Shown here: positions 54,345 through 64,000 of the stretch, one piece after another
Layout of the letters: each line of letters begins with the position of its first letter
How positions within the stretch are numbered: the first letter of the stretch is position 1
NCBI GenBank assembly: GCA_037953625.1
Contig: CM075652.1
Location: 56,537,501-56,601,500, forward strand
Origin: Crotalaria pallida
Lineage: Eukaryota > Streptophyta > Magnoliopsida > Fabales > Fabaceae
DNA length: 64,000 nucleotides
Direction of reading: 5' to 3'
Notes under the pieces: generated by a model
Told to the model about the DNA's origin: nothing
Database searches by the model: none
What the model saw: only the letters and a program-made list of their open reading frames with translations
Position numbers and translations under genes: made by a program

Positions 54345-54861
54345 TTATCATGAAAATAGATTAAGATTTGCATGGACATGCGTTTATTGAACACAAACAA
54401 TGTTAGCAATTTAATCTTATAAAAGTAATCTTAGCAAGTTTGGATCTTGGATCAATAGCTCTAACATTTGCTTTACTAGGAAAAGGCGATTTGCAATGAC
54501 ACTCTCGTGATTTAAACCGTAAATTCTTTTCCATGATGACTATGCTTCGCAATGGGCAAGAAGAAGAAAAAAGGAGTAACAAAAATAAAAGAAAGATTAT
54601 TGTAACAATATAAGACATTTGAGAAGGCTTCGCATTCGGGAAGTAAAAATGAAAATGTAGATGCTATGAACAAGTAAAAGATCTTCGGCATGTTGAAAGC
54701 TTGAACCGAGAAACTCTACTATAACTCCAAGTAGAAAAGATGGGAGTGAAACAAATAGTTATTTGTGAAACCCTTATTAGAAGATTGTATGTATGAATTA
54801 TTTAGTTGTTCGGGTAATAATAATTTCTCTTTGGCCAAAAGAAAGTAAATTTAACAAAGCT

Positions 54862-54935
<74 letters not shown>

Positions 54936-55389
54936 GAGTAAATTATGCTTTCATGAGTTTTTAACAACTCTTTTTAACTAATATAACATCAAATATTCAC
55001 ATGCTTATTATTTATACTATATAACAACAAAAATAATGGATATATTTACAAAACTAATTTATAAATAGGTATATATTAAAAATAAGATGACAATGTCACT
55101 TGTTTATTATTAATTGATTAAAAAGTGAAATGTGTTATTTTTTAATGTAAATTTATTTGTAAATTGTTTCGTTGGTGTGTGTGTATATATATATATATTT
55201 TTTTTTTTAAATGGGTTGGTGTGTGTATATATATATATATATTAATAATAATAATAATAATATTATGAAGATCTTGCCGTGATTTTCGACCTGGCCCAAA
55301 TACTGTACTCGCATTTTAGACAGCAGACCGTGTTTGAGCTCAACAACTTACACACTTTCCGTCCGTCTGCGTAACACAAATAAAATAAT
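54345..55389. other. Gap with (TTA)n microsatellite
   Basis: A pure ATT run of about 23 repeats at 54864-54934 and AT runs near 55180-55240. No gene identified. Confidence 0.7.
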
Positions 55390-56022
55390 GGCTTAAATAC
55401 TTTTTTGTCCTTATCTTATTTTTAGGATTCAATTTGGTCCTATATCATTAGGAAGAGTTTTTTTATTTTTTATTTTTATGAGAGATTTGAGACTAGAACC
55501 CATGACCTGGGGAGGGAGAAATCATAAGTGTCCTTACAGCCACCAACTGAACTGTCTTACGTGGACATCATTAAAAAGAGTTAATTTAGTCTTTTATGTA
55601 TATAATATTCGTCAGTTTCATCCTTTTATTATCTATTATGATAATGTTAAATTTTCAAAGAAATATATTGATTTTGTAATAGGTTTCTTATTCTAGTAAT
55701 CAGAATCTGCATTTTTAATGGAAATCTACACTTTTCATCATATTTGACACTTTGATTGATAAAATTTCAACGTTGTTTCACTTTTTAATGGTGAAAATTC
55801 GTTCACATTTTTGTCTTTTTTGTTTTAGAAATTGCAAATTACTACTGTACAATGCAAATTCTAGTGATTAAAAAAGGAATCTTAGACAAAATCAGTATAT
55901 TTCGGTGAAAATTTAATAATGTCATGATAAAATGATGAAATTGACAAACCTTAAAAACATAAAGATAAAAGACTAAATTAAAACCTAAAAATAACATAAA
56001 AGACCAAAAGAATATTTAAGCC
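55390..56022. mobile_element. MULE-type MITE with 9-bp TSD
   Basis: Left end GGCTTAAATACTTTTTTGTCC and right end AGACCAAAAGAATATTTAAGCC are inverted copies, and a perfect 9-bp duplication TAAAATAAT flanks them (55381-55389, 56023-56031). It contains a SINE insertion at 55460-55566. It belongs with the outer elements at 20623 and 26415. Confidence 0.88.
55460..55566 (-). mobile_element. SINE inside the MITE
   Basis: Related to 53710-53813 (ACCCATGACCTGGG..., GCCACCAACTG, GTCTTACGTGGAC). Flanked by a 16-bp duplication with two differences (ATCATTAGGAAGAGTT at 55444-55459, ATCATTAAAAAGAGTT at 55567-55582), so it is older than the first copy. Confidence 0.82.
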
Positions 56023-56229
56023 TAAAATAATTTCTGCCAACGTGGAGGGATATTTTAGTAATCCACTCTCACACCGCAAGTGACGTTTTAAAACTGTTAA
56101 TTCTCCCATTTCTGTTTTCACATAATCACATTAATCAACAACTTAGATAATAATATATAATATCCAATAATAATAATAAATAATAATAATAATTTACTGC
56201 AATAAACAAGAAATAAATAAACTTTATTA

Positions 56230-56646
56230 CTGCAGATTAGAAAATTAGATTAAGACGAAGACGAGACGAGACGAGACGAGAAAGAAATACTTATGGTGGA
56301 AGAAAGAAAGAAAACGAGAGAATACGAAAACTAAGCACTTCAAAAAAAAAAAAAAAAATCCCTTCTTCAAAAATTTTGCTATTGTTGAAGGGGTTTTAAT
56401 CAATCTCCATCAGTATATATATTATTACTATTACAATTACAACGATAAATTCAATTATAATTTTTCATTTGGTAGATTATACTACATACAATACAATACA
56501 ATACAAACCATTTAATTTGTTTTTATATTTATTCCATCATTTGGAATTTGTTTCAATCCAAATTCAAAGATCCTTCGATTCTTTGACTGTAGTAGCAGCT
56601 TTTGAAGCTAGATCCGGAACCAACTTCAGCTTCTGAACCCAAAAAT
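56230..56646 (+). promoter_or_regulatory. 5' leader of the myosin gene
   Basis: Precedes the myosin start codon. Contains GACGA/GACGAGAC repeats (56253-56281), a poly-A run and AT-rich DNA. The transcription start could not be fixed from sequence. Confidence 0.5.
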
Positions 56647-59600
56647 ATGGTATCCATTTTCATTTCTCGCTCTTCTCTGTTTTCTACTTTGGTCATGGTT
56701 GTTTCAGTTTCAAGTCTTGTTGCACTGCTGACTTCAAATTTCACTTGTTTTAGATTTACTATTTTTATTTTTTATTTTTTGAATTTGTTTAATTTTTTGG
56801 TGCGTTGTATTGCGTTGAAACTGAATTGAGATCTTTTCAGTGTGGATTAGTTGATAGTTGATCAGATATGTTGTTATTACCAAGCTACATTGTATGAATC
56901 CGATTTTAGTTTATAGTGTATTTCTTCATTGACTGGGTTTTTATTTTTTGTTTTAATTTATCTATTTATTTATTTTTTCGGAGAAGCGAAGACGGTCTAT
57001 GATTGGGAAGATCACTATTAATTTGCTGTTTTGTCTGAACTTTTTTGTTTATTTATTTATTGTTGGAAAAGTTGATTTAATTTTGAATACTATCGCAACG
57101 GTTCGGATTCGGATGGTTGCCTTTCTAGGGTTGTTGATCGAATTAGGTAAAAATAGGAACCATTGGTCTAAATGGAGGTCGATTATAACTTTGCGAATTT
57201 GTTTTAAGTATGTTGTTGTGTCGCTCGTGGATTTTGATGGATTTTCAATGATTCAAGGGTATAGAATTAGAAATTTATTTTTGCTTTCATAAAAAAAAAA
57301 TGAAGCGTGAAGAAATTTTTGATTTTGGTCAGAATTAAGCAATGTTTTTTATTTTTTCGAAACAATAAGCTTTATCCAAGTGGTTAGGCCTAGCTTTTTG
57401 AAAATGCAGGTGCTGAACCTCAAAGTATCATACGTAAGTAACGTGTATATGTGCATTTTGGACGGCGAATTTAGTACTTCTTGCCCATGCTTGTTAGGCT
57501 ATATGTGGCAGTGGCACCTAATTGCTTAACGATCCTCTCCTTGTCTGAAACTTCCAATATTTTTTATTTTTTTTAGTGGTGATATTTGTCTTTGAATATA
57601 TCTGTTGTTCTGTTGGATTTTTCTTTGGGTTAGTGTTTTTATTATTTAGAGTGAAAGTGTATTTTGGTCCTCCAAAGTTTTACATGTCATTAGGTTTGAA
57701 CCCCATGCCTATACTGGATTTGTTATTCAGTGTTAATTTAACCACCGTCATCAAATTGGTTCCTAAAAGGATGCAACCGATGTTATTCTATTATCATCGA
57801 AGGACTAATTTGATTTTATGATTAATGGAGAACTAATGTGTCGTGAATCTTGTCGTGCATGTCTTTGGAGGGCCAAAATGGAATTTTTCTCTCTAATTTA
57901 CTATTTATTAGTGTTTATTGATGTTGCCTGTCTTTTTTTTTCCTTCTGGGAAGCTTGACTAGTCTATGTAATGCTAGCTTGTTTGTAACCTATTTCACTT
58001 ATTGCTTTTTCCACGTTACGGTTACCAGCTTTGACTGACTTCAATACTAGATGTTTTCATACGTTGTCTTCTAATTCTCGATTCAATCTTCTTTTCATAC
58101 CATAACATAGTTGAGTTATGGAAAATTTAAGTAGGTGGGCATTGAGTTGCTCCCTTCATTAAATTAATTATTTTACCGTGATGATTGATAGATCACCTTT
58201 TCAATAGATGGCATTTTCCGGTAGGATATTGAGTTTCTTCCTCCATCGAATCAATTATTTTTCACTAATGAGATTGATAGTTGAAAATTTCAGTAGAAGC
58301 TAGAACTCAAACTGTCTTTTCCAAACATGTTCCATATAGCATTGGACCATTTTCTGATTATGCGGTGTCTATTGATGCTTTCAACTACTTGCTACCTGAG
58401 CCTATCTTGTTAGGCTATTTAAATTAGATCACTTTTTTTTTTGTTTGTTAAAAAATAGAAATTATATTTGATTGCTTTTCTAGTGTGCATATGAGAGGAA
58501 ATACTTGGTCTTGGTTGACGTTAAAGCTAGTCTGAGGAGTGAGGATAACCATACTGTACAACAATATATACATATATAGATATTTTATTACCTGTATGGA
58601 ATTTAATGAGAGAGAACACGTCTTTGCCTTTTTCTTTTTGTTTATGAACTTCACTCTATTTGCTTGATTATGCTTACATCTTTTTAGAGGGGGAATGAAT
58701 TCTGCCGGTTTATTTAAACTGTGACACACTGCATTGTAGGCTACTGTTGCCAATCCCATAGTTGGGTCCCATGTTTGGGTGGAAGATTCTGATGTAGCTT
58801 GGATAGATGGTGAAGTCTTGGAGGTTAATGGTGATGAAATAAAAGTCCTTTGCACTTCAGGCAAGACGGTGAGTATTCTTTTAAATTTATTAAAATTCAA
58901 TCCAGTTCTTCAGTGAATTTTCCAGTTCCTTGAATCTACTAATTCTGTTTTGAGTGCTTTAAATTCTTAAACATGAGCGACTGGTGTGAATCTCTTAAGG
59001 ATACTGAAATTCTTGAAAGCTGCAGGTTGTTGTTAAAGCTTCCAGCGTTTATCACAAAGACACTGAAGCCCCACCATGTGGAGTGGATGATATGACAAAA
59101 CTTGCTTATTTGCATGAACCTGGTGTCCTAGATAATCTGAGATCAAGATATGATATAAATGAAATTTATGTATGTATTACAAATTCCTACTCTCCAAGTA
59201 TTGTCTCCCTTGTGTCTTAAATGCTTTTATACTTCCTTGACATGAGCTTATTTCAATATTTTGCTTCCAGACCTACACTGGGAGTATATTGATTGCTGTG
59301 AACCCTTTCATCAGACTTCCTCATTTATATGATAGTCATATGATGGCACAATATAAAGGAGCAGGTTTTGGTGAGCTAAGTCCACATCCTTTTGCTGTTG
59401 CAGATGCAGCATATAGGTGATTTTATTGCCTTTCATGTATATAGTTCATGTAATCAGTTACCTAGTCTGACCCTAAAAATTAATTTGGATTTAGGCTTAT
59501 GATTAATGAAGGAATAAGCCAGTCAATATTGGTAAGTGGTGAAAGTGGGGCTGGCAAAACAGAAAGCACCAAGTTACTCATGCGTTATCTTGCTTACATG

Positions 59601-62600
59601 GGAGGTAGAGCGACTGTTGGCGAAGGTAGAAGTATTGAGCAGAAAGTCCTAGAGGTAAGAGAATTAGACCCTTAAAAAATAAATGTTCTACTTTCAGTTG
59701 CCATGTTTTGATATACAATTACAAAAATGCTAATCTGTTTTCATTCTGTTTCCTATTTTTAACATTTATAAAGGAAATGATGAAGATAATGAATATGGTG
59801 GCATTTTTTATTATGATTAATGAAAACATATCAACTAAAAATGAAAACAGAAATCAAAACAATTACTCTATATTTTGGCAAGCTAATTAACTTCCACACA
59901 TTTATTTATTTAGTTTCTTAACCTTTGCCAGTGTCTAGATTTAATAAAACCTTATCTTATACATGCTTAAAATGATATTATATTTTGGCCCTGTCTCTTT
60001 TATTTTCAGTCCAATCCTGTTCTAGAAGCCTTTGGCAATGCAAAGACTGTAAGAAACAATAATTCAAGGTGGGAAGTTATGTATAGTTTTGATTGCTTAT
60101 ATTATATTGCAAATTTTATGCCACTGCCTTATTAGTACTATATTGCCTCATGATTTCTGCAGTCGCTTTGGTAAGTTTGTGGAGATTCAGTTTGACAAAA
60201 AGGGAAGAATTTCTGGAGCTGCCATCAGAACTTATCTGCTGGAAAGATCACGTGTTTGCCAGGTGTCCGATCCAGAGAGGAATTATCACTGTTTCTATAT
60301 GCTCTGTGCTGCACCTCCGGAGGTAATGGGTTTTCTCTTGTTTAGAATTAAGATTGGATTGACAGAAAGACTCTAAAGAATCAATTTGTGAATATAGAGC
60401 ATTTGTTCATGCCTAGCTTAACTTGTTTCTGGATCGAATCTTAAATTTTAGTTACTTGCCATCAGAGTAAACTGTGTGACAATGGACCTATATATTACAG
60501 TTTGGTAAAAAATAAGTTTGTGATTATAATGCATGCATGCTGGTGTTACTTTTCATCAGTAAATTTTACTTAACTTCTTTTGGGTCTGTTTTTGCCATTT
60601 TTCTTGACTTTATTTTTGGCAGGATATTAAGAAGTACAAATTAGGAAGCCCAAGAACATTTCATTACCTGAATCAAACAAATTGCTTTGAGTTGGAAGGG
60701 CTTGACGAGTCTAAAGAATATCATGATACAAGGAGAGCAATGGATGTTGTTGGAATAAATTCTGAGGAGCAGGTATTTTTATTGATAGTTTCTTTAAGTT
60801 CATAACACAAGTCTTTGATTATAACCCGTGTTTCAATTGTTTTCCCCCACTTTCCCCATCAATCGTCAGGAAGCAATATTTCGAGTGGTTGCTGCAATTT
60901 TGCACCTTGGCAACATTGAATTTACAAAAGGGAAGGAATTTGACTCATCTCTGCCCAAAGATGAAAAATCTCGATTCCATCTACAAACGGCTGCTGAACT
61001 TTTCATGTGAGCATACATTGCGCGCTTGCATCATTTAAAAATATTTTCTTTGTGAGGTTTGCATTTCATATCCTCTCCTTGTGAAAATCCTGGGTTCATA
61101 TTTTTATTCAGGTGTGATGCAAAAGCACTTGAAGATTCTCTTTGCAAACGTGTAATTGTTACTCGTGATGAAACCATTACAAAATGGCTGGATCCAGAGG
61201 CTGCTGCTCTAAGCAGAGATGCTTTGGCTAAGATTGTGTACACAAGGTTGTTTGACTGGTAAGCCTAAGCAGATTGCTTGAAGAAATATTATTTGAACCT
61301 TGGATAGGATTACTAGCAACTTTGGTCAATTTACTCCAAGATGCACTTTTCTAGTTGTCTTTCATCTTTAATTGCAGGCTGGTGGATAAAATTAACAGTT
61401 CAATTGGCCAAGACCCCGAGTCAAAGTCCTTAATTGGTGTGCTGGATATTTATGGTTTTGAGAGTTTCAAGACTAACAGGTGTGATGCTGGTACTCCTTT
61501 TGTTCTGTACTTGACATGGGCTGATATCTGAAAGTAAACACCCAAGAAAGGGTACTATTGGAAGCTAAATTTGAAATCCACACCACTCCATTAATTACCA
61601 TTATGAATTCCAAACAATGGAGAGGTGCTTTCCGCCATTCCCTCATTAAAACTTTAAGGCAATTGAGTGGTATTCTTTATGCTTTCCATATTACCCCATC
61701 CCAAACCTCTTCATCATGAACCACTCCAATTCATCCCCTTCAAAATCCCAAACATAATGACGTATTTGGTGCATTTTGGTCCTTTTCTTTTTTAGCGTGG
61801 TGGATAAGATTTTGTGACCTGGTTTAATGGGTGACAAAAATCAAGAGTTTGCTGTCCCTTGAGTTTCCTTTTGTCCAGTACTTACTATTTGAAAAATCAA
61901 ACAAATAACATTTTTTTTGGTGTGGTCCCTTACTTTTTTAGCAAATCGAATTGACCCATTGCCTATTAAACAAAATTCTCATGGGATTGAATTCTTTTTC
62001 ATTAATCAGTAATGGTAGTCAGCTTTAAATCTTTAATAAACATGAAGGTGGAGCTTTAGATTTTATATTTAATACCTGGTTTCTGTATACTTTGCAGTTT
62101 TGAGCAATTCTGTATTAATTTGACCAATGAAAAGCTTCAGCAGCACTTTAATCAGGTTTGTTTGTAAAAGGGACATTATTTTTTTTTTATACTGACTGGG
62201 ATCTCCTGCTTGTGTTGTAGTTGAAACGGACATAGGGTACTTATTTCTTCCCATGTTACGTGCGCTCTTGTAATGCTCAAATATTTGTTCTGCAGCATGT
62301 TTTCAAAATGGAGCAAGAGGAATACAAAAAAGAGGAGATTGATTGGAGTTACATTGAATTTGTTGACAATCAAGATATTCTGGATCTCATTGAAAAGGTT
62401 TTTCCTTCTCATTCCACAGTCATTCTGCTGATTTGTTGTCTCTTGTACCCTACTTTTGTATTTTTCATAAGATGTTCATTTCCATTAAAACTTATGCTTT
62501 AGATGTGAAGGGTGATGGTCACAAGTTTGGTAGGGTCTCAAGCTCAGTGTAATATGTGTGGCCTCACTGAAAACTGGTTAGTTTGCGTGCTGGACTGTGG

Positions 62601-64000
62601 TAGAGGGATGGTGTGCCATCAAGAATATTTACCTGGATGGTTACTTAAATGATTGTGTAGCTCATCATATATAAAAGAATAAACAACAAATAGGAAATCT
62701 AAAGCCAATTGTAATTTTGTATTCTATTTAGTTATAAACTGTAAATGTTATTTTCTACTTCAGTAGAAAATTATATTCCTTTCGAAATGGATTAAGTTTT
62801 ACACTTTGGCTGGGGTAGGAAATTGTTAAGAAATTGGTTACTGAGAGGCAATTCGTGTTATTTGACCTTAATGTTTTAACTTTTATCCATCCTTCTACTT
62901 TCCCTGCATTTTCTTCTTCTACCTTTCCTGTTATTATATGTTGATCAAGTATATCATGCATCAATTTTGAGAGAAAGACAGGGAGAGATAGAGAGAGAGT
63001 GCATGATTGAATTATTTTTCAAGGTAGAAAGAGTCATTAGAAAACTGACTGAGTGAATGTTCGGTTCATTTTGGACTGTCCATTCGAATCCATTTTGAAA
63101 CTCAAACATTTTATTGCTGTGACCTACTCCTCAACATAATTGTGCTTCTGTCTGTTATTAATGGATTTATTATTTATCATTTTTTTTAATTCATTTCCAG
63201 AAACCTGGTGGCATTATTGCTCTTCTTGATGAAGCATGGTAAGTATACTTCGTACTTGTCCTTTTGAATTGTAATTATGAGTCTTATAGTGGTTTAGTTC
63301 ATTCATTTAGTTTATCAATTTGTTGATGCTCAAATAGATGTATGTATATATGTTTTGCAGTATGTTTCCAAGATCAACACATGAAACTTTTGCCCAAAAG
63401 CTGTATCAGACATTCAAAAACCATAAAAGGTTCAGCAAGCCCAAATTGGCACGTAGTGACTTCACAATTTGCCATTATGCTGGTGATGTAAGTAGAGATA
63501 GTTAGTACTTTTTTTTAAAAAATTATTTTATTTATAATACAGGACCAGTATGCTAGAGGTGATTTATTTCTACTTTGGAATGACATGCCTAATATATGTC
63601 AATTTTAGGTCACTTATCAAACCGAATTGTTCCTGGACAAGAACAAAGATTATGTTGTTGCAGAACACCAGGCTCTTCTTTATGCTTCCACATGCCCCTT
63701 CGTTTCAGGTTTGTTTCCCCCATCACCCGAGGAATCGTCCAAACAATCGAAGTTCTCTTCTATAGGCACCCGGTTTAAGGTTGGTGTCTTTTATTCTTTG
63801 TTCAAGACACATGATTTGGTTTTCATGCTTAACCTCTATGGTTTTGAATTTCTTGTTCATTTGTCCTGCAGCAACAATTGATATCGCTGCTTGAAACTCT
63901 CAGTGCCACTGAGCCACACTACATTCGTTGTGTAAAACCCAATAATCTTCTTAAACCAGCAATTTTTGAGAATAAAAATGTTTTGCAGCAACTGCGTTGT
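56647..64000 (+). CDS. Class XI myosin heavy chain, N-terminal half
   Basis: Actin-based motor that moves organelles and vesicles and drives cytoplasmic streaming. Coding parts: 56647-56649, 58740-58868, 59026-59169, 59271-59416, 59495-59654, 60010-60068, 60163-60322, 60623-60772, 60870-61006, 61112-61258, 61378-61479, 62098-62155, 62296-62397, 63201-63238, 63361-63487, 63609-63779, 63872-64000 and beyond. All introns are GT-AG and the 654 codons stay in frame. SH3-like start [21 protein letters not shown]-loop GESGAGKT (156-163); switch I NNNSSRFGK (210-218); switch II DIYGFE (435-440); actin-binding segments follow; the window ends at [10 protein letters not shown] motifs, coiled coil and DIL tail lie outside. 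Closest by eye to the MYA2/XI-2 and XI-B group. The first exon supplies only the ATG, directly followed by GTATCC. Confidence 0.95.
57653..57893. mobile_element. Small inverted-repeat MITE in myosin intron 1
   Basis: GTGTATTTTGGTCCTCCAAAG at the left and CTTTGGAGGGCCAAAATGG at the right are inverted copies about 240 bp apart. No target duplication was assigned. Confidence 0.5.

Noticed and set aside
60089..60376. Separate ORF over myosin exon 7
   Set aside because: It reads from intron through exon 7 to the next intron; splice sites place it inside the myosin gene.

Overview
This is nuclear DNA of a flowering plant. The sequence is AT-rich, host genes have short exons and canonical GT-AG introns, and LTR retrotransposons, MITEs, Helitrons, SINEs and LINE remnants fill most of it. 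Myosin codon content and element types suit a eudicot, probably a legume; this is an inference from recognition and was not searched.

Only one host gene looks alive. It is the 5' half of a class XI myosin on the + strand (start codon 56647, 16 further exons to the right edge, reading frame unbroken for 654 codons). Two other host-derived pieces are fragments: the last two exons of an RBK-like receptor-like cytoplasmic kinase (1230-1830, +) and two consecutive exons of a rhodanese/sulfurtransferase (7373-7715, -).

Layout. 1-1000: LTR-like fragment with short GC palindromes. 1230-1912: kinase fragment. 2242-2380: 15-bp minisatellite. 2450-8560: AT-rich, with the rhodanese remnant. 8568-9236: two Stowaway-type MITEs. 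10040-10318: a CACTA end. 10398-14894: a complete but internally deleted Tat-like Ty3 element on the minus strand that keeps gag and an antisense extra ORF and has lost almost all of pol. 14946-18010: a solo LTR. 20623-21608: nested MITEs. 21739-25594: one Helitron inserted in the extreme 5' tip of another. 25775-26229: hAT MITE. 27401-28130: hAT-like repeat. 28164-44959: a Tekay/Del-type Ty3 chromovirus, decayed by stops and frameshifts, with a second retrotransposon inserted in its integrase. 32899-41276: that insert, a gag-only copia-like element in a three-LTR tandem form (LTR-gag-LTR-gag-truncated LTR) flanked by AATTG. 45725-45885: truncated SINE. 46030-46810: reversed Helitron piece. 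47647-48660: Harbinger-like repeat. 48725-51330: decayed copia and LINE pieces. 51350-56022: tandem duplications, Helitron 3' ends and two SINEs, one of them inside a MULE-type MITE. 56230-64000: myosin.

The most interesting signal is in the LTRs. Three LTRs (17048-17570, 28342-28735, 43964-44395) carry arrays of hairpin units built on TCCGA/TCGGA stems. Some pairs of these hairpins are enclosed by an outer stem, giving a three-way-junction shape. Between copies the stems change on both sides so that pairing is kept. In two of these LTRs the array lies between a good 5' splice site and a branch-point/acceptor-like sequence, so it may sit in an intron of the LTR leader. Separate palindrome clusters lie just upstream of the probable transcription start in these LTRs, and perfect 14-bp palindromes (ACTACTCGAGTAGT type) occur about ten times per LTR in the gag-only element.
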